Shown here: positions 20,376-29,730 of the stretch, piece after piece
How positions within the stretch are numbered: the first letter of the stretch is position 1
How the letters are laid out: each line of letters opens with the position of its first letter
Assembly: GCF_024679245.1 (NCBI RefSeq)
Contig: NC_090174.1
Location: 18,052,433-18,116,432, forward strand
DNA from: Pseudorasbora parva
Taxonomy: Eukaryota; Chordata; Actinopteri; Cypriniformes; Gobionidae
Length of the DNA: 64,000 nt
Direction: 5' to 3'
The notes under the pieces: generated by a model
The model's input: only the letters and a program-made list of their open reading frames with translations
Told to the model about the DNA's origin: nothing
Database searches by the model: none
Made by a program: the position numbers and the translations under genes

Positions 20376-20665
20376 TAGGTGTTAAGTCATTTGCAAATGG
20401 ATTCCTTTGGACACACTTATTTTGACAGTGTTCCAGGGAAGACAAGGAAAAAAAAGATTGTTTTGGTACGTCTGGACATGGTCTAAGTGTTCACAGCTCA
20501 AAATTCAGCATCAAAGATTTCTCATAAATAGTGTTAAAATCTCATCTTGTGAGCTGAGTTTCTCATCACACCCCTATTTATTAAAAGTGGCTAGGAAAAC
20601 CTAGACTATGACCATGTTAGTCTGTAGGTGTTATTTGTGTGAGCAAGTGAGAGAGATGCCCTTAC

Positions 20666-20755
20666 CTGGTATTCTTTGAAAAGGTGCGCAAAAGGTTCGC
20701 CGAGGTAGATCAGAGATTTGAGGATGCATTCTCTTCTGATGGTGATGTCTGCAGT
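20666..20755 (-). pseudogene. Exon remnant, multicopy fish protein family (second exon seen)
   Basis: Between a CTCAG acceptor and a good GTAAGG donor the minus strand encodes 30 codons, TADITIRRECILKSLIYLGE then PFAHLFKEYQ, open throughout and in phase 0 at both ends. The xDITIRRECxLKSLxxYLGE pattern is typical of the family. The poly-A-complement run at 20800-20820 lies in the upstream intron. Confidence 0.6.
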
Positions 20756-20882
20756 CTGAGTAAGAACAATAACTATGAATTAAAATTAAACAATTACAAA
20801 AAAAAAAAAAAAAAAAAAAACACTATTCAGCCATGGATCCCACTGATTATCAAATTCATAGATACCTCATCTAAAACCTGCA

Positions 20883-21002
20883 ATGTCCTGGTGGACTCCT
20901 CCCTTGCTCCTGATGACCTCCAACAGTTTGGTGGAGTGCTTGTCCAACTGCACCAAGAACTTGTAATCCAACTTGTCACCAAAGGAACTGTTGTAATTCG
21001 CA
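20883..21002 (-). pseudogene. Exon remnant with frameshift, multicopy fish protein family (first exon seen)
   Basis: The minus strand begins MRITTVPLVT in one frame and continues KLDYKFLVQLDKHSTKLLEV, IRSKGGVHQDIAG in the next, implying a one-base shift near 20965. R(I/V)TTVPL followed by F.xQLDxxxxKLxEVxRxKGG is the family pattern. The exon also does not join 20666-20755 in the frame that exon uses, unless sequence is missing between them. Together these indicate a dead copy. Confidence 0.55.
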
Positions 21003-21285
21003 TGAACTTAAATTGATCTTAAAAGTAGAGCATACAGAAATAAGTTTAGAAGATGGTGAACACAAAACAGAATCCCCAGCACAACCGTACTAAATTACAA
21101 CAACAACAACTCATTAGTGAATCAACAGTTAGGTCTAAAAATGTGGAATGCCAGGGTATGGCAAATGCCATACTTAAACGAGTAGTCGTGTGCCCAGTCT
21201 ATTCTCTGCTATATGCCGACCTAAAACATTCACTTTCATAAAATCATCATCAAAGCAGTCCATATGTGACATCAGTTAGTTAATT

Positions 21286-21788
21286 CGAATCTCGAAGCAT
21301 CGAAAATACATTTTGGTCCAAGTATCACAAAAACTATGACTTTCAATCTACGACGTGTTCCTCAAAAAAAGATTAAAATGGTTCATGAATCAGTGAATTA
21401 ATCAATGATTCGGATCGCCAATGTCACGTGATTTCAGCAGTTCGGATCGCGTGTCGAACTCCCAAACGGCTGAAATCACGTGACATTGGCGATCCGAATC
21501 ATTGATCAATTCACTGATTCACGAACCGTTTTAATTTTTTTTTAGGAACACGAAAGAGAAGACAATGCTGAATAAAGTCTTTTTGATATTTTTGGACCAA
21601 AATGTATTTTCGATGTTTTTATTAGCTTTCTGGAAATGGACAGTAAAGTGGGCATTGACTGCATATGCTCTGGGACTAAAATATAAAATATCTTAAACTG
21701 TGTGTGAAGATGGAGGTCTTAAAAGTAAGGAACGACATTAGGGTGAGGAGTTAATGACATTAATTTCATTTTTGGGTGAACTAACCCT
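21286..21788. mobile_element. Hairpin MITE, right end AACTAACCCT next to TTAA
   Basis: Long inverted arms: CGAAAATACATTTTGGTCCA near 21300 pairs with the complement at 21594-21618, and GGCGATCCGAATCATTGAT-type sequence is mirrored around a centre near 21457. The right end GGGTGAACTAACCCT abuts TTAA (21789-21792), but the matching left terminus is missing. A similar half-hairpin is at 36838-36945. Confidence 0.6.
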
Positions 21789-21999
21789 TTAAGAGCTGGA
21801 ATAGAGTGTGGCCCCTTTAAGAGCTGCGAGTTTCACTATTGAACTGCCGGTATTTTGTGTGTGTGTGGAACTGTGCCGCGATTCACGCAAACTGTGAGAA
21901 ACACAGACTCGGGAGCACTCTTTTTCAGAAAAGTAACCTGCTTATTCGTTTTAGCCGATTGTAATGTATTTAGTTCAATACTGTAAGCAGTGATGGTGT

Positions 22000-22600
22000 T
22001 AATGATTTACCTCAGATATATGAGCAAGCGCTTCAGCGCGCTCGGACTGCAGAGAATGTGCTCAGCGAAAAAACACACTTTTCTTTTGAACTGGAGTCTA
22101 ATAAAAGTTAAGCAGAAAATATTGTAGCTTATGTAGGCTATAACTGCACTTGTTTCGAGAAATGTTATTGTTAACTCTTTCCCTTGACACGGTCAATGCC
22201 CCCACGAAATGAATTTAGATAGTTTGCATGCATTTAGGTTATTAACGTTACTCACCCGCCCAATGAGGGGCTAAAATAACCGAACGTTATAGTTTGAATG
22301 AAGATTACGAACATTTCGAGTGCTATCTTAAAAGTTAATTTACACGCTATCAAGCGTTAGCGCTGAAATTACGGCCAGACTCAAGTCCCGTCAGATATAC
22401 TTGAGGTAAAAACGTTAACGGTAGACAAAGTTTCTCTTACCTTATCAATGTTCCTCGTAGTCTCGGAGCCTGGCTGGATGGGTCTGACGTCCGTTGAAAT
22501 GTAACGTTATCGTCACGGCCACCGCTCAAGTTCGTGCTGTGTTCTTCTCAGACAGTTCTCAGACTTTTTTTTTTTTTTTTTTTTGAACCACAGAGAGCGG
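22000..22600 (-). promoter_or_regulatory. Candidate promoter and non-coding first exon (minus strand)
   Basis: Locally enriched in CpG (for example 22010-22060 and 22490-22550). On the minus strand the sequence from about 22560 down to 22441 ends in a strong donor, GATAAG/GTAAGAG, with no long open frame, suggesting a 5' UTR exon. It could serve the exon remnants at 20-21 kb or C11orf54. A 20-base poly-T/A run at 22566-22584 lies immediately upstream. Confidence 0.4.
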
Positions 22601-23247
22601 GATCTGCAAGTCAACAATGCGCATGTGCAAATCCTGCTTAATCTAAAAAAAATGCTCTGATCAAATTAATAAATTCAGTTTAATGTCCCGCTGCCCATTT
22701 AGATTCTATCAATGTAAAAAAATGGATTGAACCATAAATCTAAGCTAAAATGTTTACTTGACATGAAAAAATTAAAAAAATTAAGCTATTTCAATGAGAA
22801 AATACACATTAAACGAACAACACTAAAGTTATACTTTTTTCAGTGTATCCTACCAGCCTTCCCTCTGATAACATTCGCTTAAGCTTTTTCCGGCACCTCT
22901 ATGGGAGCCCGGGGCCTTTTCTCTCTTTGAGCATTTGAAGAGAATATGGAGGACTCGGCAGTACATTGCAGCGACATGAACGGTTTCCCTGATGCTACAG
23001 ATTAGGAACTCCTCCGCATTATGACCAAGGCAGTGAACGAGGTTGGCCTGGTCTTCCCCCACTGAGCCCATTTGCAACCGACTGCACGAGTGGTTCCCTT
23101 AGTCAAGTAAACTTTATTTATGTAGCGCTTTTACAATGACGATTGTTTCAAAGCAGCTTCACAGTGTTAACCAGGAAAATATTGCTACAAAATTTGATTT
23201 GGCTGTACAGTGGCTCTGGAGAAAACAGACTGTACAGCCAAATCATA

Positions 23248-23735
23248 TTAGCCTAGAAATCTAGACGCACCCTAGCGGCAGCAAATTTAATCTGCCCGCG
23301 AGTGTAATACCCTTCTGAGCTGTATTCGCCTAACTCTTGCCGGGTCAATCACATTGTGTATAGAGTCGGTGGGCGGGGCCATAATAACGACGGCCGAGTT
23401 GCGCTTGCGTGCTTCTAGTAAACACAGAAACTGGCGAACGGCGGTCTTTCGAATCAGCTCTGACCGCGAAAGACTTGGAGTTAAGCTTTTCTCGGAGAAA
23501 AGAACAAAGAACGGCACTGAAGTCATTCTTAAAACAGGAAGATGTGTTCTGAGTTTTGCTGACCGGATACGCCGAATGTATGTTTCATCTTCATTTCTCT
23601 GGTTGGTGGTAGCGCTATCCTATCACGTGCAGAGGGAGTTTGAAAGACAACCGTTTATCCAGCCCTCAGATTGAGCCCTGTCTATGGTGAGTTTCCAGAC
23701 CAAACATCTTGATGTGGGTCTGGCTTGTCAGGCTA
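23248..23735 (-). mobile_element. hAT-type MITE, second TAGCCT copy (inverted)
   Basis: Reverse-oriented relative of 8720-9257 along its whole length. It is flanked by a perfect eight-base duplication AAATCATA (23240-23247 and 23736-23743), so it is an independent insertion into the L2 3' UTR. Confidence 0.82.
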
Positions 23736-24177
23736 AAATCATATATCAATTGATCATATACTGTATAGCTACAATGTGGGCAGATCAGTGATATAGTTGA
23801 TATCACTGATTTAGTAAATAATTTTAATGATTTAATTTAGTAAATAATTGTATTTGGATATTTAGTTTAGTTTTTTTATCAGAATTTTTAATGTCCCCAA
23901 CTGAGCAGGCCAAGCTAAAGCCGACAGTGGCAAGGAACCAAAACTCCATCAGGGCATGATTGAGAAAAATAAACCTTGGGGGAAACCAGGCTCAGTCGGG
24001 GTGCCAGTTCTCCTCTGGCCTATTAACAAACAGTGTATGATTATTATTCTGGCAACCTTACAGGTCAGAAATCATATTGATTGGAATATTCAAAAGTTCG
24101 AGGTATCACGCAAGAGACGGGTTTATTTGGGATGACGTGTCATGAGGCAAATTCAGAGGAGACACTACTTGACACGG

Positions 24178-24949
24178 CAGAGTCCTGCACGGGGTCGACC
24201 CACAAATTTTGCTGAAATGGGTGAAAAACATCCAACTGTGTCGGATACGGGTGCAGGTCGCGTCGAACAAGGGGGAAACACGGGTCTAACGCGGGTTTAA
24301 AACAGTCATGTGCCAACATAAAAATATATGCATATTTTAAGGAACACATCTACTAAAATATGTCTTGCCTGTATTTCAAGTTAATAATTTCAAAACAATA
24401 TTAGGTTATTTGTGCTCGCACCGCCGTGTGCCCTCCCAGGATTCTCTCACTTTCAAAATATCACACAAGGCTTTCAAGGGGGTCGCACACCGTATGTGAA
24501 GCTCACCGCCGGATGCACACATTATATGCGCGTGAGCTCAGTTTTGAATCCACTTCTGACAGAAGAGCTGCACTATGTGTGCATCTCGTGGCACAGGGTG
24601 AAATCAGTACATTGGCGCAGCAGGATTTTGAACATTTTCCTGAGTCGCTGTGGACAGGCACCGAATGCCGCTGCTGGTGTGCATTCATTGAAAATAATGT
24701 GCTCTAATTTTAAAGATGTGGCACGGTGAAGTAATTACTTTTGTATGACCTCGCAATAAATGGTGTAGGCCTATATAATGTTACATGTTAAACTGATTTT
24801 ATTTCGGGTCGGGTGGCGGTTCTATTTTAAGCGGGTCGGGTGCGGATTTTAATTGGTTCTCCATGTCCGAAAACGGGTCGGATGCGGTTTAACGCACCAC
24901 GGGTACGGGCGGGTGCGGATTTATAAAATCGGACCCATGCAGGACTCTG
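24178..24949. mobile_element. hAT-type MITE with CAGAGTCCTGCA ends
   Basis: The inverted ends CAGAGTCCTGCACGGGGTCG and (complement) CAGAGTCCTGCATGGGTCCG enclose about 770 bp rich in GGGTCGGGT(G)CGG motifs. The flanking octamers TGACACGG and TGATACGA agree at six positions, compatible with an old hAT duplication. Non-coding. Confidence 0.75.
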
Positions 24950-25157
24950 TGATACGATCTCTGCAGACACTTCATAAATCCGCTGGGTGCAGGACCCATT
25001 TCTGTTTTGGATACGTCCTCTGTTCTGGCTGACCTAGTTAATGCAGTCTAACAGTCAGTCAAGTGATTTGAATAATATAAGTTAAGTTAAAAAAAGTTGT
25101 ATGTGTATAAAGAGATGTTTTTAGTCTTGATTTAAACTGACAGAGTGTGTCTGCGTC

Positions 25158-25686
25158 CCGAACATTAACATTTAATCATTTAGCAGACGCTTTTATCCAA
25201 AGCAATTTACAAAAAAGGGGAGAGCAATAACAAACAAGGCCAACAACCTGTAAGAAGTCTCAGTTAATTAAGCACAGTACACAAACAATTTTATTATTTC
25301 TTTTCTTTTTTTTGGACAAACAAACAAAATTTAAATGGATAGGTAAGTGCTATTCTTTATTGGTCAGGTGCAATTGGAAAAGATGTGTCTTAAGATTTTT
25401 TTTAAAAATGGCTACAGACGCAGCAGCAGCAATGCTAGGAAGACTGTTCCAGAGTTTATGTGCTAAATAGGAAAAGGATCAATTGCCTCCAGTTGATTTT
25501 GATATTCTAGGTATTATACATTTGCCAGAATTCTGAGACAGCAATAGACGTGAATGAATATAATGTGTTAAGAGGTTGCTCAAGTACTAGGGAGCTAAAC
25601 CATTTAGTGCTTTTTAAGTAATAAGCAAGATTTTACAATGTATGCAATGTTTAATAGGGAGTTAGTGCAGTGTTGACAGAACTGTC
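25158..25686 (-). mobile_element. L2-type LINE fragment (ORF2 C-terminus and tail)
   Basis: The minus strand carries AAGCACTAAATGGTTTAGCTC and CCTATTTAGCAC(A)TAAACTCTG(G)AACAGTCTTCC, matching coding sequence of the L2 copy at 32950-33150. Its tail differs and ends TTTGGATAAAAGCGTCTGCT, a 3' end widespread in fish LINEs. The 5' end is lost at the solo LTR boundary. Confidence 0.65.
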
Positions 25687-26023
25687 TGTAATACAGTTCG
25701 TAGATGGGAAGGAAGGAGGCGGGAACCGGCGAACGTTCAACAAACATTTATTTAAAGTAAAGAAACAAAATGAAAGTAAAACCCTGAACACACAAAATAA
25801 AACGTGGGCAGCCCCTCACGGACGACTGCCCACAAACACATAATAACACATAAACATAACATAACATAAAATTCCAGGCCTGGTCCTCTCTCGTCTTCCG
25901 CTGCCTTCGTTCCTCCTTTTATGCTCCCGTCACATGGCCGCGGGTTCCACGCAGCTGGCACTCGTTAACATTAATCACCGGCCCGCTCTCGCGGTCCCTC
26001 GCCCCGCTGCTTGCCACACCACA
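25687..26023 (-). mobile_element. Solo LTR, second member of the 3417 family (337 bp)
   Basis: On the minus strand it runs TGTGGTGTGGCAAGCAGC to ...CTGTATTACA and is flanked by the five-base duplication CTGTC (25682-25686 and 26024-26028). Internal GCATAAAAGGAGGAACG and GGACCAGGCCTGGA sequences match 3528-3580. It lacks a clear internal region. Confidence 0.85.
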
Positions 26024-26028
26024 CTGTC

Positions 26029-26426
26029 CATATGGAAAAGTTTCGCTAAAAACATGTGATTCTTTTATGTTCCAAAAGAATAGTTTAAGGATCATATATT
26101 CTGCAAAACCCCCATATACAAATTGCACAATATGTGAATGATAAATATATTAAATTATTTAACAGTATATTGAAAATATACATGATCAATATATTAGAAT
26201 AGTTCATAATACATGAAGAATTGCAGCTTTTCATATATTGAAAAATATGTGACAGCATATTTATTTATATATCATAATGTATATAATTTTATATTCAGTA
26301 ATAAACTTCACAACATATAGATGTGCATGTGATGATATACCCCAAAATATATTGAACATGTATTTACTTATGCAGTATATACACATAACAATATAATTCA
26401 GATGTAACCTCCTTTGTAATCGTTAA
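26029..26426. repeat. AT-rich ATATATTGAA-type repeat
   Basis: Many ATATATT(G)AA and TATGTG motifs, similar in style to the MITE at 38442-38678 but without its CCTTACGAAA ends. Non-coding. Confidence 0.4.
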
Positions 26427-28666
26427 AGCAGCACTAGGTAACTTTTTAACCTTCATAATATATTTTCAAGACTCTTGTGATGATACATCGACTTACAATA
26501 GGTTGAATGGCACGTCTGCCATAGCTTGATGGGGTCTGTATCGTTTTTAATCGTACTTTTAAACTTTCGGTGTAGTAACCCGAGAAAAAAAAGAACTACA
26601 AAATTCGACTGCTTTACGGCATATACGTCACTTCCACCAACACCCACACTTCCTTAAATTCGGACGTGCGAGCCCAACTTTGTTCATCGGATAATATAGT
26701 CATGTCCGAAGCAGCACAGAGAAATAAGAAAGAAAGGTTTTGTTGGAGGAAAGCAATAAGAGGAAATGAAAAAGTGATCGGAGTAAAGGCAGGACGTTTG
26801 CTCGTTGGCGTGAGCTGAAGGAGGCGTGCCCGACCGATGCTGTCATGCTTGTTATGGTGATTACCTACCACTCAAACATTGAATTGAAGTATCATATATA
26901 GGGCCCGATAAAATCTGTTTTATTTTTTCCCAAATTCCGTTTTATTTTCCCCCAAATTCCGTTTTTTCCGTTTAAATTTTTGCAAATTCCGTTTTTTCCG
27001 TTTTAATTTTTGCTGATTCCTTTTTTTCCGTTTTAATTTTTGGGAATTTACCCTTTACTGTTATTTTAGTCAAAAAAGAGTGTGCTTTTAATGTTAATAT
27101 AATAGAACATAAAAAAAAATTGAGGTAACAAACCACATTTACTTAATAGGACAAATACTGCATGATGCAACATAACACTGCACTTCAAATATGAGCTTTA
27201 AACTTTCCAGTAAAATACATTATATTAGTTTATATAAGTTAAAATGAAAGTGCTCCATTAGCTTTTTCTTTCAAGTAAAAAAATTAATAAAGAACAAAAA
27301 AAAAGAAAATCATCTTTTACATACAGTACTAAGTAAAACATTTAAAGCTGAAAATGAACATGAAAAAATAACATTTCACCATGAAATCATGTAGTGAATT
27401 GTTCTGTGGGTTTAACAATCACCATTATGATCCAGAGATGTGCAAAATTAAAAATAAAATACACGAAAACACAACACTGCCAGAAGTTTTTTTTCCAAAC
27501 TTCAAAGTCCCATTTAAATGATTTAAACAAGATGCTGATCTTAACTTTAAGGTTACTTTTATCATGTAAACTACCCATATACAGCATGTTAAATGCATAT
27601 CTGTTTGGAACAGAGGGGAACACAGTCTCATTTGCAAGAGATATGCTGCCTAATGTGCCTATCATAAATCAAAGCACGAGAATGACAGGGGTCGAGAAGA
27701 CCACCGGAAAATCTGACAGAATGGACAATATTTATCTGTATTTGCAATAAACGAGCCGCGGTTCAGCTGCGCGCGACCAATGCTGCCCGAGCACAACGGC
27801 CGCGCGGCTCCCACTCTCCATATGCAAAGCTTCTACGCTGCCTGCGCGTGCAGTGTGAAACCGCCGTTAGCGTCGAGTTTCTTAACTTTTTCGCTGACGA
27901 AAGCAGAGCCGTGGAGACCAACTTCGCCATACTTGCATTGCTTTGAAGGGTGAGCTGAAATGACGGGAGGGGTTGTGTTGCCAAGATTTGCTTCCCCCGG
28001 TCTGCATTTTCCTCAGAAATACGTTCTGCTACCACACAAATCAGAATTTCATCACAAATATGTAAAATTCCGGGAAAATCTGCGTTAACACTAGATTCCG
28101 TGTTAATATGCAAATTTGGCGTTAATATGCCAATTCCGCGATTCTGTCCGCGATTCCGTGATTGTGGAAATTATAGGGCCCTACATATAGACTCTGTAAA
28201 ACGGTAACCAATAGACTACTATAAAAAAATAAAACCCATGAAATTATATTCATATGACATGCTGAAACATATGCCACTGACTGTATCTGGGATGAAGACA
28301 TTTCACACGACAAGCGCCGCCAGAAGAACACCTGCATGTGAACTCCTCCGGCAGTGTTCAACTGTTAGTGCTGCACCAACCCGCAGGGACGCTTTTATGA
28401 AGTTATTTGGCCCGCCCCGCCCCACTGTATACATTTTTACAACCCGCCCCGCACCCGCGACCATTAAATAGACATACCCAAGGGTCCGCAGGTTATGAGA
28501 CGACCCGCGCATTACTAGTTCAGGGCTATCAGGGTTGTCATGTCAACAAATGCATGTGCGATGACATCCCCTGTTGTAGGATGACTGAGCTTACGACAGT
28601 AGTTGAGGACATTATTTTTTCCTAACTGTAGGGGGACCACGAGAGCAAAAGTTGCCAAGTGCTGCT
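26427..28666. mobile_element. TTAA-flanked element (AGCAGCAC ends) with nested hAT-like element
   Basis: The inverted ends AGCAGCACTAGGTAACTTTTT and (complement) AGCAGCACTTGGCAACTTTTG each abut TTAA (26423-26426, 28667-28670). The element was later split by the TAGGGCCC-ended insertion at 26899-28183. No transposase was recognised in the outer part. Confidence 0.75.
26899..28183. mobile_element. hAT-like element with TAGGGCCC/GGGCCCTA ends
   Basis: Perfect inverted octamers TAGGGCCC and GGGCCCTA bound about 1.3 kb. The flanks TCATATAT and ACATATAG agree at six of eight positions. Left subterminal sequence repeats AAATTCCGTTTT five times (26930-27050), and the right mirrors it with ATTCCGCG and ATTCCGTG. 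A minus-strand frame at 27763-28113 (MHINTESSVNADFPGI...) and a plus-strand frame at 27394-27750 are unrecognised. Confidence 0.6.
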
Positions 28667-28787
28667 TTAACATTTTCATATAACTGTATTTTAATTGGAC
28701 ATTTTTTTCTCAGTAACTATAACGGATTAGAGTTCCGTTTGTTTTGTAATTAAATTACATAACACTGTTACATTTAATTAGTTACTA

Positions 28788-28791
<4 letters not shown>

Positions 28792-28819
<28 letters not shown>
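28792..28819. repeat. (AT)n microsatellite, left flank of Gmr1 element
   Basis: About 14 AT units immediately before the 5' LTR stub. The same tract continues after the 3' LTR at 31685, so the element landed inside an AT repeat. Confidence 0.9.
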
Positions 28820-28823
<4 letters not shown>

Positions 28824-28881
28824 CAAGTGTCCCGAGCGCTCATCAGTGTCGCCCTGGAAACAAGGCCGGCACACCTGTGGT

Positions 28882-29730
28882 GATGGAGGAACTATTGAAG
28901 CACCTCACCGAGGTGAGCATCCGCCAGCAGCAGATCATGGAGCACATGGCCTCCCAGCAAGATAACAGAGCGGGAGCTACTCACGCTCTGTGCGACGGCT
29001 GCCCATGGCGCTCCGCTGCCTGACCCTTGCGTCCAGGCAACCCAACTGCTACCGAGGATGACAGACAACAATGATGTTGTGATGTATCTAGAGATGTTTG
29101 AAACCATCGCCACATGTGAGGCTTGGCCGGAGGACGAGTGGGCATGCATTGTCGCACCGCTGCGGACAGGGGAAACCCAGCGAGCATACTTTGCGCTTTC
29201 CCCCGCGCAAAGTACTTTGTATTCTGAACTGAAAAAAGAGATTCTGGGGCACGTTGGGCTTCATGACTGGGCATACGACCCACGGCGCCCACCGTGAATC
29301 CAAGCCGCGGATCTCTCTCGACTCGCCCAACATTGGTTGCTGGCCGAGGGTCCCACCGCCATCCAGGTAGAGGAGGGCGTCGTCGTGGACCGTCTCCTGC
29401 GGGCTCTCCCGCGTCCCCTCCGTCAGGCCATCAGGATGCGGAAGCCAGCCACCAAAGACGAGTTGGTCGAGGCCATCGAGCTGGCGGTTGCCACCTACCA
29501 CCGGGAGGATGGGGAGCGAGCGCCGCCTTTTCCCCGAAGGGTGGTCCAGGAGCGACGCACGCCGGAGGGTATCCCGCGACCATTAAACAGGCCGGCAGTT
29601 CCCGGGCCCCCGGATGAGCCCATGCCCACGGAAGTCCCGCGTTCCCCTGGACGAGCATGGCTGGCAGGCTGCGCAATGCACACCGAGAACGCACCATGGG
29701 CGGAGGTGAAAATCAACGGATCCGGCAGCC
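28882..29730 (+). pseudogene. SCAN-like gag remnant, frameshifted
   Basis: An ATG at 28883 opens MEELLKHLTEVSIRQQQIME. After a shift near 29010-29060 the frame reads NDVVMYLEMFETIATCEAWP, EDEWACIVAPLRTGETQRAY, and EILGHVGL. A further shift near 29297 leads to LSRLAQHWLLAEGPTAIQVE, VDRLLRALPRPLRQAIRMRK and ELVEAIELAVATYH. FExxAxxxxWPxxEW...LxxLLTGxxQxAY and LxRLLxALPxxxxxxV...xExxxLxxxY follow the capsid fold from which the vertebrate SCAN domain derives. No protein can be made from it as it stands. Confidence 0.7.

Larger units (their letters stand above)
18593..22847 (-). mobile_element. TIR-bounded unit enclosing a spliced gene remnant
   Basis: Left end TACACTAAAAAAATA and right end (complement) TACACTGAAAAAAGTA are inverted, with one mismatch in the first 13 bases, and could be flanked by TA. 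Inside on the minus strand are a CpG-containing start region with a splice donor at 22440, three coding exon remnants (21002-20883, 20755-20666, 20114-20004) and AT-rich subterminal repeats at 18660-18900. Two TTAA-type MITEs and an LTR scrap have since inserted. Treating the whole as one element is inference from matching ends. The alternative is two independent repeats flanking a host pseudogene. Confidence 0.5.
23101..25075 (-). mobile_element. L2 LINE 3' region, interrupted by two MITEs
   Basis: On the minus strand the sequence from GCATTAACTAGGTCAGCC (about 25055) through GGTTGCCAGAATAAT and CCAAGGTTTATTTTTCTC ends at a tail TTTATATAAATAAAGTTTAC-like near 23101. It is collinear with the plus-strand L2 at 33240-33960. 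hAT-type MITEs at 23248-23735 and 24178-24949 interrupt it. No intact coding sequence remains. Confidence 0.7.

Noticed and set aside
27763..28113. 116-codon minus-strand frame in the TAGGGCCC element
   Set aside because: Looks like partly GC-rich non-coding element sequence. No transposase motif was found, so it is described only within the element.
29431..29697. Other frames over the gag region of the Gmr1-type element
   Set aside because: Shadows of the SCAN-like gag reading in a GC-rich region.
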